Positions 10,722 to 23,250 of a stretch of DNA of 64,000 nt are shown in pieces. The notes beneath the pieces are model-generated. The model was not told the DNA's origin, ran no database searches, and was given only the letters and a program-made list of their open reading frames with translations. Source of the DNA: Vigna angularis (lineage: Eukaryota; Streptophyta; Magnoliopsida; Fabales; Fabaceae); the NCBI RefSeq assembly GCF_016808095.1, contig NC_068977.1, forward strand, positions 6,446,479 to 6,510,478, read 5' to 3'. How positions within the stretch are numbered: the stretch's first letter is position 1; every line of letters starts with the position of its first letter. Made by a program: the position numbers and the translations under genes.

Positions 10722-13700
10722 TGTAAGACCCAAAATAATTACGATCAATATTATTTTGTTTATATATAATTTAGTTGTAAGAATCTCTTGTTGTGTGACA
10801 ATATTCATAAAATTGTGTGTTATTATAGGATTATATTAGTTTAATTATTCGACTATATTACATAGTAATGTTCAAAGTTCACAATGACATCCGAATAATT
10901 TATACCACTTGATTGAATATCTAAAAATTTGATTTTTTAAATTGAATAGTCAAATAAGACATAACACAGAGACATCCAAACTTATAAACTTTCATTATTG
11001 ATGCAAAACAATTTCTCCTTTCCCCACACACAGTAGGTAGTCTACTTTCCATCGTAGGAGTTGAAATGTCTTTTGGCTTCATTATCAAATTTTCTTCGAG
11101 GCTATAAAGAAGCTACTTCAATAGGTTCCCTCTTTTGAAACCATCCGACATCGTAGGCTGCTGAGGACAAGCATAAAAACCTATCTTCCTCTTCACTGAA
11201 ATCATAACAAAAGTACTAAGTAAATTAGAGAGAATCGTGAGGGTGAGTAGGGTTTCTTGGTTGAAGAAGAAAGGAGAATAGTTGGGGACTTAGAACACTC
11301 TGAAATTTCAAGATCTTTGCTGGAAAAGAGGTAGGGGCAGCTAAACCATTTCTTAGATATTACAATTTCATATTTCATGATCATGAATCTAAGCATATTG
11401 GAATTTATTAACAATAGCTATCTGTCTACTTTTGTGAATCTTAGTTTCTTATTGTTTTCTATTTTTCGAGTTACCTTAGTAAACTGTCCAATTCTACTTC
11501 ATTTACCGTTAGATGTAGCTAAATATTTGATATATGGGATATAAGACATATTAAATTGCTTTGACCGTTCGGATTATTATTTTATCATCTGTAGTTAGAG
11601 AATTAAATTCCGCATGTTGGATCAATTTGATGACTGCTTTATTTCTGCCACTAAGTCTCTACGGTAAAACATACATTCCCACCTAGTGAACCGTTAGATC
11701 GACCTTAAATTTTGATATATGGACCATAAGATATATTATTTTGCCTTGACCGTTCGGATTGTTATTTTGAGGCCTGTACTTAGAGGAATAAGTCTCGCAT
11801 GATGGAATAAGTTAATAATCACCTTATTTTCTGTTACTAAGTTCCCTCAGGAAAACATAAATTCTTGTCAATTTAACCGTCGGATGGATCTGAAATTTTG
11901 ATATGAGGTTCCTAAGACATAGATTTTGAATTTGACCGTTTGGATTATCAATCAAAGTTATAAAGTAATAGATATAGATTTCGCATTTTGAAGTAGCCAA
12001 TTTTCCAGCATGGTTTTATGCCTGGACCATCTAAGGAGAAATTAAGAGTTTCATCTCATCAACCGTGAGATTGATTTGAAATTTTTACTATAGGTTTTAG
12101 ACATGTATAGGTAGGGAAGCTAAACCATTTTCTTTACTTCAACATGCATGATAGAGTAATTTCTTCACATGTAATTATAGTTTACCTCATGAACTTGGTT
12201 GAAATACACATCTTGACTTTGAAAGTGTGAACTAGATTATATTGAATGAATGATATAGCTTGATAGAAGTGTTGTTGACTTCAAAATATGAAAGAAGAAA
12301 GAGATCTTGATTCTTAATATGTTGTATGCTGCAAATTCCTTTTTCTCTCTGTAATTGAGGTGTTGTGGGATACTCACGGCAAGCTTAAAAAAAATAAGTG
12401 AAGGAAATTGTTTTCCTTTGAATTATTGATCCTCTCCTTTTCAATGAGTCATATCTTAATTTTAAATTATTTCCTTATAAAACTTGATTGTGTTTTTCTT
12501 TAAAATTTGACCTTTCTAACTTTGGATGACCAAACATTACGTAAATGTTCAGAAGAAGATAGACATGGGAATGAATTTTTAATTCCCTTTTTAATCAAAC
12601 ATGTCCAACCTTATCTCTCAATGTAGAAAATTTTGTAAGTTGTCAAAAGATGTGGGGCCTTAAGTGTAGAGTATAATACTCATTCAATTAGTAAAAAAAA
12701 AAATAGAATTGAGTTGCTAACTCATTCTGTAACGTAAACCATATGTTCAATCTTAATTAGAAACTTGAACTAAAGAGAGATTGAAAGTAAACTCACCTTA
12801 GAAGATTAGAGAAACATCAATTTTGAAAATTTCACTGCAGTTAGTACAATGGTCCAAAAATTATGAATTTGGTGTCCAATGAAAGTTCTTTCAATCTAGA
12901 TTCCAAACCGAAAAGAATCATCTCATTTGGAGTTATGTAAATAGAGTTATTACCAAAATAGTCAGCCAAGGTCATTGCTGAAATTACAGAAAAACGTAAT
13001 TAAAATGTTGATGTTAAATATTTTACTGCAGCTAACCTTAAAATCCAAAAATTTCGATTTTGGTGTCCTATGAAAGATATTTGAATATAGAATCCAACAA
13101 AACAAGAATCAACTCATTTGGAGTTCTGTAGAAAGAGTTATGAGTAAAACACTGAGCAAAGGTCAGAATTTACAACAAACAGTCTTGAACAAGATTTTTT
13201 GGGATTTATCTTGAATTGTCATTTGGATAGTTTCTTAAGGTATTTAAAATAGTCTTGGATGATTATTTAGTTTCATATGGGGAAGATTTATGCTCGGTAG
13301 TTAAAAGAAAGGAAATTTCCTTTTTGCCTGAGTAAGGCGATAGAAGGATTCGAGTCCTGTTATTTTCCTCTTACGAGGGAATATGGATGTCTTACCTTAA
13401 GTTTCTCTCTCGTGCTGAGTATTGTGCTTGGTGAATAGATGTTAATCACCAAAGTTTTTACTCGTAAGACCTTGAAGAACAAGGAAGATATGTCCGAAGT
13501 TGCGGGTGAAGGACAACTCTTATCCGCGGTTCATATGAGGAACCGGTGTTGATATATGAAGGATAGAACCGAGATAGGTTCAATAGCTGCGTGTGAAGGG
13601 CCAGTGTCCATTAGCTTTGTGTGAAGGATAATAAGTCTATTATTCATGTGTAAGGAATGGAAAAAGAAGTTAGACTTGTGTACATTTATTTGTATACGAT

Positions 13701-14121
13701 ATAATATCAGGAGTTAACATTTAATGTTACTATTTGATATTTAAGCTATGAAAATAAGTTTATAATGTATATCTATTTGTAATTGGTTAGCTCACCCTAT
13801 TTATGTGTCTACGATGATCGTATAACTCGTAACGTTATACGAGAGTAGATGATGTTTCAGGTAAAGTGGGAGAAGTTTAGTGCGAGGATGCGATGGGAAA
13901 ACCTCTATGGGATTTTAGAACATGTATTTTAAATTGTGAAATGTGTGGTTTGTAATTTTAAAGAGTTTTAATATTTAGTTTGTACTTCAATAAATACTCT
14001 TGAAACTTTGACGATATTATTGTGTAATAATATTAAGTGTTGTGATTTCAAATGTGAATCAATGCTTTGTTTTAAAAAAAAAAAAAAAATTTACTGTAAT
14101 ACTCTAAAAAGGGGTGTTACA
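10722..14121 (+). repeat. 5' LTR of the chromovirus
   Basis: 3,400 bp, TGTAAGACCC to TGTTACA. It contains diverged modules spaced about 185 bp apart: ACCGTTAGATG near 11507, AACCGTTAGATC near 11690, AACCGTCGGATG near 11875 and AACCGTGAGATT near 12060. A second pair shares TTTGGTGTCC and CTCATTTGGAGTT near 12860-12945 and 13050-13130. Open frames inside are not genes. Confidence 0.95.
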
Positions 14122-14126
14122 TTTGT

Positions 14127-14138
14127 TGGTATCAGAGC
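14127..14138 (+). promoter_or_regulatory. Primer binding site, initiator tRNA-Met
   Basis: TGGTATCAGAGC lies 5 bp after the 5' LTR end. It is the usual minus-strand primer site, complementary to the 3' end of initiator tRNA-Met, in plant chromoviruses and copia elements. Confidence 0.93.
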
Positions 14139-14237
14139 AAAGATCTTCAAGAATGTTTTGGGGATTTTGGGGAGTGAACTCATTAGCTTATACATTATAG
14201 TTCTGGAAAACTTGTGCTAAATTGTATTTAATTTGTT

Positions 14238-17200
14238 GTGAATAGAGAAAGAGAAAGCATGTCTCACACTGATAACCAAACACCCCCTGCTGATGAGTTC
14301 TCCCGAGCTGTTGATCGAATGGTAGATGCATTGGATCGACAACATACTACTCAAGAACCAAGACACCATTCTGGGTTGAATGATTTTCTGAAGCACAACC
14401 CACCGAAATTTGATGGAAAGGCTACACCAGATCGCGCAGAATCCTGGATTCGAGGACTTGAGAAGATTTTTCGAGTAATGAGGTGCTCAGAGGAAGAGAA
14501 GCTAGCTTATGCATCCTTCTTACTAGAAGATGAATCTGAATATTGGTGGGATGGTATGCAACAAATGATGGAGACCAATGGAGAAGTCATCACTTGGAAC
14601 AGTTTTAAAACACGTTTTCTAGAAAAGTATTTTCCAAACAGTGCTAAGATCGAGAGGGAAACAGAGTTCTTGAATCTCCGTCAAGGAGGAATGACTGTGC
14701 AAGCTTATATCAGCAGATTCGAGTATCTGTCTCGTTTTTACTCTCAAGCTATGTCTGAAGAGTGGAGATGCCAACGATTTGAACAAGGATTAAGGCACGA
14801 ACTAATGAAGATGATCGTGCCCCTAGAAATCAAGAAATTCCCAGCCTTGGTAGAGAAAGCAAAGAAGTTAGAAAAGATAGAGGTCAATCCAAATCGAATT
14901 ATGAAGGTTCAAAAGGATAAGTTTCCTGCTAAAGAACAATTGAGGAAGCCGTATCTGAAACCTCAGCAACCTATTTATGGATCTGTGAAATGTTATGAGT
15001 GCGGGGGTCCGCATTACAGGAGAGAATGCCCAAAACTCTCTGGTAAAAAGAATGATGCGAAGAAATGTTTTAACTGCAATAAACCAGGGCATTTTGCTTA
15101 CAACTGCCCTGAAAATATTGTAAAGATTGAACCACAACAACCCAGTCCTTCTGAAGAAAAGCCCAAAGCAGCAGGAAGGGTTTTTGCTATCACTGGAGAA
15201 GACGCAGCGAAGCCAGGTAACCTTATATTAGACACATGTCTTTTGTTTGGAAAATGTGTGCGTGTTTTGTTTGATTCCGGAGCTACGCACTCCTTTATAT
15301 CGTCTTCATGTTTGGAAGAATTATGTTTACCTGTGAGTGATCTTGGGTATGTTCTGGTGGTTTCAACACCAGCATCGGGCCAGATCTTGACCAGTTCAGT
15401 CTGTGTCGGATGTCCGATTATAGTAGCAGAACACAAGTTCAAAGTGAACTTGATATCGTTGCCTTTACGAGATTTTGATATCATATTAGGAATGGATTGG
15501 TTGTCCACCAATCACATCCTAATGGATTGTGGACAACACAAGTTGATTTTTCCTGAAATAGACGGTTTGGAACTTGTTTCAACTAAGGAAGTTCTAAAGG
15601 ATCTTAAGGGCGGTGCTGCATGTTTCGTGGTTGTAGCTCACGAGAAGACAGAAGGATCTGAACAAAAAACAATGGGTATTTCAGTGGTAGAAGAATACGC
15701 GGATGTTTTTCCAGATGAGATACCTGGGCTACCACCAAGGAGAGAAGTTGAGTTCTCCATTGACCTGATTCCCGGTGCAGGACCAGTATCTATAGCTCCT
15801 TACAGAATGGCTCCTGCAGAGTTGGCAGAACTAAAGAAACAAATAGAGGAACTGTTAGAGAAACAATTTATTAGACCTAGTGCATCACCATGGGGAGCTC
15901 CAGTGTTACTCGTGAAAAAGAAAGACGGAAGTTCGAGGTTGTGTGTTGACTACCGACAGTTAAACAAACTGACAATCAAGAACAAGTATCCACTGCCGAG
16001 GATTGACGACCTGTTGGATCAACTACGAGGGGCAAGTATATTCTCTAAAATTGACTTGAGGTCTGGTTATCATCAAGTTTTGGTCAAGTCTGAGGATGTG
16101 CAGAAGACCGCTTTTAGATCGCGCTATGAGCACTATGAGTATGTAGTGATGCCATTTGGAGTTACAAATGCTCCTGCAATTTTTATGGATTATATGAATC
16201 GGATTTTTCGACCCTACCTAGATAAGTTTGTCGTTGTATTTATTGATGACATTCTCATATATTCCAAAAGTCGAGAAGATCATGCAGAGCATTTGCGGCT
16301 AGTATTGAAAATTCTGAGAGAGCACCAATTGTATGGGAAGTTGTCAAAGTGTGAGTTCTGGTTGGACGAAGTTCAATTTTTGGGTCATGTTATTTCAGCA
16401 CAAAGAATTTCTGTGGACCCAACGAAGGTTGAAGCAGTGCTTAAATGGGATAGCATCTCAATGGATTTCGTGACTCATTTACCAAGATCAACAAAGGGCC
16501 ATGACTCCATTTGGGTAATTGTAGATAGGTTGACGAAGTACGCCCACTTTTTACCAATCAACCAAAGGTCGTCCTTGGATAAGCTAGCAGAACTTTATGT
16601 TAGAGAAATAATAAGATTACATGGTGTGCCATCCAATATCATTTCTGATCGTGATCCAAGATTTACGTCAAGATTTTGGAAGAAATTACAAGAGGCTTTG
16701 GGTACGAAGCTTAGGATGAGTTCAGCATATCATCCACAAACAGATGGACAATCTGAAAGAACTATTCAATCTCTGGAAGATCTATTGAGGACGTGTGTGT
16801 TGGATCATCTAGGAAATTGGAACGACATTCTACCGTTGGTGGAATTCACCTACAACAACAGTTTTCATTCCAGCATAGGGATGGCGCCATATGAAGCCTT
16901 GTATGGGAGAAGATGTAGGACACCTCTATGTTGGTATCAAGATGGAGAAGCAGTTACACTAGGTCCTGAGTTGTTACAACAAACGACAGACAAAGTTAAG
17001 TTGATACAAGAAAGGATGCATGCAACTCAAAGCAGACAGAAGTCTTATGCAGATAAGAGAAGAAGACCACTTGAATTTGAAGTAGGAGACCATGTGTTCC
17101 TTCGTGTATCTCAGATGACAGGCGTAGGAAGAGCTATCAGGTCAAAGAAATTGTCTCCGAAGTTTCTTGGACCATTTGAGATCATTAAAAGGATTGGACC

Positions 17201-17501
17201 AGTAGCATATGAAATCGCACTACCTCCACAATTAGCGAATCTACACAATGTGTTTCATGTATCACAGTTGAGGAAGTATGTGTCAAGACCAGATCATGTG
17301 CTGGAGATGGATGACGTTCAAGTTAAAGGAGATTTATCTTTAGATGTCAAACCTGTGCGAATTTTGGATCATCAAACTAAACAACTCAGAGGAAAGAGCG
17401 TCAGCACAGTGAAAGTATTGTGGAATGAGAGCACACAAGAGATGACTTGGGAATTAGAAGATCATGTTAGGAAAACCTATCCGTATCTATTCTCCGGATG
17501 A
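14238..17501 (+). CDS. Chromovirus Gag-Pol polyprotein with in-frame internal deletion
   Basis: Retrotransposon polyprotein of 1087 residues in one frame. A Gag core is at about 60-200. Two zinc knuckles follow: CX2CX3HX4C at 252-264, one residue short, and canonical CX2CX4HX4C at 277-290. The aspartic protease has DSGAT at 346-350. Reverse transcriptase covers about 540-720, with [11 protein letters not shown] and the active site FIDD (668-671). At 736-738 (near base 16446) the frame passes from the end of RT (VEAVLKW) straight into the integrase core (DSISMDFV), so the RT connection, RNase H and integrase HHCC finger, some 400 residues in relatives, are gone. The integrase triad D743, D804, E840 is present, followed by a GPF-type motif (about 977-996) and a chromodomain (about 1041-1085). 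The start may be the second Met (residue 8, MSHTDNQ). Whether the protein is functional is unlikely without RNase H. Confidence 0.95.
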   Translation: MNRERESMSHTDNQTPPADEFSRAVDRMVDALDRQHTTQEPRHHSGLNDFLKHNPPKFDGKATPDRAESWIRGLEKIFRVMRCSEEEKLAYASFLLEDESEYWWDGMQQMMETNGEVITWNSFKTRFLEKYFPNSAKIERETEFLNLRQGGMTVQAYISRFEYLSRFYSQAMSEEWRCQRFEQGLRHELMKMIVPLEIKKFPALVEKAKKLEKIEVNPNRIMKVQKDKFPAKEQLRKPYLKPQQPIYGSVKCYECGGPHYRRECPKLSGKKNDAKKCFNCNKPGHFAYNCPENIVKIEPQQPSPSEEKPKAAGRVFAITGEDAAKPGNLILDTCLLFGKCVRVLFDSGATHSFISSSCLEELCLPVSDLGYVLVVSTPASGQILTSSVCVGCPIIVAEHKFKVNLISLPLRDFDIILGMDWLSTNHILMDCGQHKLIFPEIDGLELVSTKEVLKDLKGGAACFVVVAHEKTEGSEQKTMGISVVEEYADVFPDEIPGLPPRREVEFSIDLIPGAGPVSIAPYRMAPAELAELKKQIEELLEKQFIRPSASPWGAPVLLVKKKDGSSRLCVDYRQLNKLTIKNKYPLPRIDDLLDQLRGASIFSKIDLRSGYHQVLVKSEDVQKTAFRSRYEHYEYVVMPFGVTNAPAIFMDYMNRIFRPYLDKFVVVFIDDILIYSKSREDHAEHLRLVLKILREHQLYGKLSKCEFWLDEVQFLGHVISAQRISVDPTKVEAVLKWDSISMDFVTHLPRSTKGHDSIWVIVDRLTKYAHFLPINQRSSLDKLAELYVREIIRLHGVPSNIISDRDPRFTSRFWKKLQEALGTKLRMSSAYHPQTDGQSERTIQSLEDLLRTCVLDHLGNWNDILPLVEFTYNNSFHSSIGMAPYEALYGRRCRTPLCWYQDGEAVTLGPELLQQTTDKVKLIQERMHATQSRQKSYADKRRRPLEFEVGDHVFLRVSQMTGVGRAIRSKKLSPKFLGPFEIIKRIGPVAYEIALPPQLANLHNVFHVSQLRKYVSRPDHVLEMDDVQVKGDLSLDVKPVRILDHQTKQLRGKSVSTVKVLWNESTQEMTWELEDHVRKTYPYLFSG

Positions 17502-17528
17502 CCATAATTTTCGAGGACGAAAATTTTT

Positions 17529-17542
17529 GTGGTTGGGGAGAT
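17529..17542 (+). promoter_or_regulatory. Polypurine tract of the chromovirus
   Basis: GTGGTTGGGGAGAT directly precedes the 3' LTR at 17543, the position of the plus-strand primer in LTR elements. Confidence 0.75.
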
Positions 17543-20500
17543 TGTAAGACCCAAAATAATTACGATCAATATTATTTTGTTTATATATAATTTAGTTGTA
17601 AGAATCTCTTGTTGTGTGACAATATTCATAAAATTGTGTGTTATTATAGGATTATATTAGTTTAATTATTCGACTATATTACATAGTAATGTTCAAAGTT
17701 CACAATGACATCCGAATAATTTATACCACTTGATTGAATATCTAAAAATTTGATTTTTTAAATTGAATAGTCAAATAAGACATAACACAGAGACATCCAA
17801 ACTTATAAACTTTCATTATTGATGCAAAACAATTTCTCCTTTCCCCACACACAGTAGGTAGTCTACTTTCCATCGTAGGAGTTGAAATGTCTTTTGGCTT
17901 CATTATCAAATTTTCTTCGAGGCTATAAAGAAGCTACTTCAATAGGTTCCCTCTTTTGAAACCATCCGACATCGTAGGCTGCTGAGGACAAGCATAAAAA
18001 CCTATCTTCCTCTTCACTGAAATCATAACAAAAGTACTAAGTAAATTAGAGAGAATCGTGAGGGTGAGTAGGGTTTCTTGGTTGAAGAAGAAAGGAGAAT
18101 AGTTGGGGACTTAGAACACTCTGAAATTTCAAGATCTTTGCTGGAAAAGAGGTAGGGGCAGCTAAACCATTTCTTAGATATTACAATTTCATATTTCATG
18201 ATCATGAATCTAAGCATATTGGAATTTATTAACAATAGCTATCTGTCTACTTTTGTGAATCTTAGTTTCTTATTGTTTTCTATTTTTCGAGTTACCTTAG
18301 TAAACTGTCCAATTCTACTTCATTTACCGTTAGATGTAGCTAAATATTTGATATATGGGATATAAGACATATTAAATTGCTTTGACCGTTCGGATTATTA
18401 TTTTATCATCTGTAGTTAGAGAATTAAATTCCGCATGTTGGATCAATTTGATGACTGCTTTATTTCTGCCACTAAGTCTCTACGGTAAAACATACATTCC
18501 CACCTAGTGAACCGTTAGATCGACCTTAAATTTTGATATATGGACCATAAGATATATTATTTTGCCTTGACCGTTCGGATTGTTATTTTGAGGCCTGTAC
18601 TTAGAGGAATAAGTCTCGCATGATGGAATAAGTTAATAATCACCTTATTTTCTGTTACTAAGTTCCCTCAGGAAAACATAAATTCTTGTCAATTTAACCG
18701 TCGGATGGATCTGAAATTTTGATATGAGGTTCCTAAGACATAGATTTTGAATTTGACCGTTTGGATTATCAATCAAAGTTATAAAGTAATAGATATAGAT
18801 TTCGCATTTTGAAGTAGCCAATTTTCCAGCATGGTTTTATGCCTGGACCATCTAAGGAGAAATTAAGAGTTTCATCTCATCAACCGTGAGATTGATTTGA
18901 AATTTTTACTATAGGTTTTAGACATGTATAGGTAGGGAAGCTAAACCATTTTCTTTACTTCAACATGCATGATAGAGTAATTTCTTCACATGTAATTATA
19001 GTTTACCTCATGAACTTGGTTGAAATACACATCTTGACTTTGAAAGTGTGAACTAGATTATATTGAATGAATGATATAGCTTGATAGAAGTGTTGTTGAC
19101 TTCAAAATATGAAAGAAGAAAGAGATCTTGATTCTTAATATGTTGTATGCTGCAAATTCCTTTTTCTCTCTGTAATTGAGGTGTTGTGGGATACTCACGG
19201 CAAGCTTAAAAAAAATAAGTGAAGGAAATTGTTTTCCTTTGAATTATTGATCCTCTCCTTTTCAATGAGTCATATCTTAATTTTAAATTATTTCCTTATA
19301 AAACTTGATTGTGTTTTTCTTTAAAATTTGACCTTTCTAACTTTGGATGACCAAACATTACGTAAATGTTCAGAAGAAGATAGACATGGGAATGAATTTT
19401 TAATTCCCTTTTTAATCAAACATGTCCAACCTTATCTCTCAATGTAGAAAATTTTGTAAGTTGTCAAAAGATGTGGGGCCTTAAGTGTAGAGTATAATAC
19501 TCATTCAATTAGTAAAAAAAAAAAATAGAATTGAGTTGCTAACTCATTCTGTAACGTAAACCATATGTTCAATCTTAATTAGAAACTTGAACTAAAGAGA
19601 GATTGAAAGTAAACTCACCTTAGAAGATTAGAGAAACATCAATTTTGAAAATTTCACTGCAGTTAGTACAATGGTCCAAAAATTATGAATTTGGTGTCCA
19701 ATGAAAGTTCTTTCAATCTAGATTCCAAACCGAAAAGAATCATCTCATTTGGAGTTATGTAAATAGAGTTATTACCAAAATAGTCAGCCAAGGTCATTGC
19801 TGAAATTACAGAAAAACGTAATTAAAATGTTGATGTTAAATATTTTACTGCAGCTAACCTTAAAATCCAAAAATTTCGATTTTGGTGTCCTATGAAAGAT
19901 ATTTGAATATAGAATCCAACAAAACAAGAATCAACTCATTTGGAGTTCTGTAGAAAGAGTTATGAGTAAAACACTGAGCAAAGGTCAGAATTTACAACAA
20001 ACAGTCTTGAACAAGATTTTTTGGGATTTATCTTGAATTGTCATTTGGATAGTTTCTTAAGGTATTTAAAATAGTCTTGGATGATTATTTAGTTTCATAT
20101 GGGGAAGATTTATGCTCGGTAGTTAAAAGAAAGGAAATTTCCTTTTTGCCTGAGTAAGGCGATAGAAGGATTCGAGTCCTGTTATTTTCCTCTTACGAGG
20201 GAATATGGATGTCTTACCTTAAGTTTCTCTCTCGTGCTGAGTATTGTGCTTGGTGAATAGATGTTAATCACCAAAGTTTTTACTCGTAAGACCTTGAAGA
20301 ACAAGGAAGATATGTCCGAAGTTGCGGGTGAAGGACAACTCTTATCCGCGGTTCATATGAGGAACCGGTGTTGATATATGAAGGATAGAACCGAGATAGG
20401 TTCAATAGCTGCGTGTGAAGGGCCAGTGTCCATTAGCTTTGTGTGAAGGATAATAAGTCTATTATTCATGTGTAAGGAATGGAAAAAGAAGTGAGACTTG

Positions 20501-20942
20501 TGTACATTTATTTGTATACGATATAATATCAGGAGTTAACATTTAATGTTACTATTTGATATTTAAGCTATGAAAATAAGTTTATAATGTATATCTATTT
20601 GTAATTGGTTAGCTCACCCTATTTATGTGTCTACGATGATCGTATAACTCGTAACGTTATACGAGAGTAGATGATGTTTCAGGTAAAGTGGGAGAAGTTT
20701 AGTGCGAGGATGCGATGGGAAAACCTCTATGGGATTTTAGAACATGTATTTTAAATTGTGAAATGTGTGGTTTGTAATTTTAAAGAGTTTTAATATTTAG
20801 TTTGTACTTCAATAAATACTCTTGAAACTTTGACGATATTATTGTGTAATAATATTAAGTGTTGTGATTTCAAATGTGAATCAATGCTTTGTTTTAAAAA
20901 AAAAAAAAAATTTACTGTAATACTCTAAAAAGGGGTGTTACA
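17543..20942 (+). repeat. 3' LTR of the chromovirus
   Basis: 3,400 bp and almost identical to 10722-14121 (one substitution and two compensating A-run changes noticed). It ends TGTTACA before the target duplication ATGTC. Confidence 0.95.
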
Positions 20943-21445
20943 ATGTCCACATCCATTTAAGGAAAAAACGGATGTCAACATCTGTTTTACCTTAAACGGA
21001 TGTTGACATCCGTTGAAGATGTCACCTCCCGTTTAAAGGTTACGTTTTTTATTTTAGAGTTTATTTTATTAGGTTACATCTTTGTTGATGTATACTTCCT
21101 CATGCTGGTTGATGCTCTGAACGTTCCTCGATATTCCTCCACACCACGGCGGCAACGCTCCTTCACACCATGGCGGCAATGGAAGCTTTCAAACCAAAAA
21201 AAAAACTGGAAAGAAAAAGGAATGGAAGTGCGGGAGGTGGGGAGGTGAAACGAAAATGGGGAAAGGAAAAGAGAGTTCCGTGGCTGGGTGCTGGGAAAGT
21301 AAAATTAGGGTTTCAAATTATTTAAAATAGGATAAAAGTAAAAATCTTTTTAACTTAAGGATATAATTGTATTTAAAATAATGTGGGAAGGTGGAGGAAG
21401 TATAGAGTGGTGGTAGAGGAAGCAACACCGCATATGTTTATGTCG

Positions 21446-22884
21446 TTGTAGGATTTTATACTTGATTAATTATTTTTTATCTTTTATTATTTAATTGTAA
21501 CTTTATGGTTTTTTTTCTTAGGGTCTCTGCATTATTTTATTTAATTCTTTTTTATAGTCTTATTATTTTTTAATTTTATTTTTTGTATTTTTTGAAATTC
21601 TTTTGAAATTTTGTCTAGAGTTTTATTTTTATCTTTATTAATATTTGTCATTCTTTGTTTAAGTTATTGAAATTCTTTGTCAAACATTAAAAGGAATTTG
21701 AGTGAAAGAAAAGCAAGAGAGTAATTAAAAAAATTAAGTATAATTTTATATTATTATATGGATAATGATATTTTAATAATATTTTTTTGATAATATTTTA
21801 ATACCATCTATGTGTCATTTTGTAATTGGACCAAAATCACTTCACAATCAATAATAATAATCATAAACGCTAACATGGATCAATCACATAATAACACATA
21901 AATAATGTTAAAGTGTTATCAAAGTATCATTATACTTGTTATATATCATTGTTGTTGTTGCTTTTTAGGTTAAAGTCGCTACTATTATCACTGTCGTCAC
22001 CGCATAAAAAGAAGAGAGGAAGAACATTACAGAGAAAGAAGGAGAAAATGTGAAAAGCTCATTCTAGAAAATTACTTTTTGAAATGTATTTCAAGTGTTT
22101 GAATTTTTTTTTTTAAATACATTTCACGTAAAGATATCTTGGAAAACTCGCTTAAAAAAACATTATATGCAATATGGAAAGTTTATTTCAAAAATCCTAC
22201 ATTTAGAAAAACCTATTCTGAAAATATTTCATGTTTCCCTAATATTTTGAAAATTTTGTTTGGAAAATTTAGATCTAACATTTCTATTTTGAAAATTTTA
22301 TTTCAAAAACTGCAGAACATTTATTCCAGAAAGCTTACAAAACATGTATATTATGAAAATCATTTTCTCTTATGATAAATGACATTTTTAAAATTTAGGA
22401 GAATGCTCCAAGAAATTATGAGGATACAAAAAGTAAAAGACTTTAACCTCAATCTTAAAGTTTATGGTGGATTTGTTTTAAAGATAAACTTGGAGAAGTA
22501 GATTTGAATGAATTTGAGAGAAAGAAAAGTAAAAGTGAGGTTATTTGGTTTAAGGAAAAGAGGATGAAAAATGAAAAGATTTGATATAAAAGTTTATGGA
22601 AATTACCGAGTGATTTGAGGAATTTGAAGATTAAAAAAATATTTTAATTGAAAAAAATGAAAGAAACTATTTTATTTTGATCATAAAAGTAATTTAAATT
22701 AAAAAATAAAATAGTGTAAATTATGTTAAAGTAAAATATGAGTTATTAAACACGGATACTTGTTTCATCTTTTTCTTTGTGTTTATGGTGAGGTCGTGGT
22801 ACCAATCACTAATCTGTTGCGTTTATTGAGGAGGAGGTTCACCGGGGAGACACAAATATTAATAAAATATAAATTCAATCATAT
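21446..22884. other. AT-rich intergenic
   Basis: No supportable gene. The 78-codon frame near 22139 is low-complexity (repeated GAAAATTTT-like blocks) and is not called. Confidence 0.5.
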
Positions 22885-23250
22885 AAAGGATTGACATCAC
22901 TCTCTACCAAAAACCTTAAGACAATGCGTTAATGTGTCTTTCATTTTTATATAGTGCTCTACTTTCTCATTTCTATCCAATGTGGGACTTAGACTCACAC
23001 TTGGATTCCCAACAATATCCCCCTCAAGGGTGAGTCCCTTTGACATAGGTACACTCTCTCTCCAGCGGAAGCATTCCCAACCAACCACAACCACGAGTAG
23101 CCCTTTCCAACTGCCGTTCATCTTAACGGAACTCACTTACCTGAATACCTTTTGCCAGGAAGACTTTCGATATAGGGACCATCATACTCGTTTGAGTCGG
23201 TCACCAAGACAAATCATCGATTCTGATATCACTCTTAAGAAAATCTCACA
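22885..23250 (-). mobile_element. TRIM element A, truncated, minus orientation
   Basis: On the minus strand this reads a degenerate Met primer site (TGATATCAGAATC, near 23225), a short non-coding interior, a purine tract GAGGGGGATAT and then an LTR starting TGTTGGGAATCC (about 23013 downward) with AAGTCCCACATTGGATA. That is the plan of a terminal-repeat retrotransposon in miniature. Its other LTR is missing where it meets TRIM B at about 23250. No protein is encoded. Confidence 0.7.

Larger units (their letters stand above)
10722..20942 (+). mobile_element. Tekay/Del-type chromovirus (Ty3/gypsy), complete LTRs, internally deleted
   Basis: A 10,221-bp LTR retrotransposon with a perfect 5-bp duplication ATGTC at 10717-10721 and 20943-20947. 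The LTRs are each 3,400 bp, begin TGTAAGACCC and end GGGGTGTTACA. Reading the two LTRs side by side, I noticed one substitution (13671 T against 20493 G) and one-base length changes in two A-runs, so the insertion is very recent. The initiator-Met primer site, one long gag-pol frame and a purine tract are present. RNase H and the integrase zinc finger are missing. Long LTRs and a C-terminal chromodomain fit the Tekay/Del lineage. Confidence 0.95.
10258..21445. mobile_element. Inverted-repeat DNA element, split by a retrotransposon
   Basis: Once the chromovirus at 10722-20942 is removed, the flanks form one element of about 1 kb with inverted arms. The left arm has GGGTGTTGCTCCCTCCACCA, and the right arm has its complement near 21385-21430 (GAGGAAGCAACACC). 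Further in, AAATAAAAAACATAACCTTT on the left matches the complement of AAAGGTTACGTTTTTTATTT on the right. The core carries several copies of AACGGATGTCAACATCCGTT and variants, each itself palindromic. Exact ends and target duplication could not be fixed, so the superfamily is open. No transposase seen. Confidence 0.65.

Noticed and set aside
13325..13370. tRNA-like GGATTCGAGTCC segment
   Set aside because: No acceptor stem, D-arm or anticodon arm can be built around it; it lies in the chromovirus LTR.
22139..22375. 78-codon frame
   Set aside because: AT-rich, repetitive composition without any recognisable domain.
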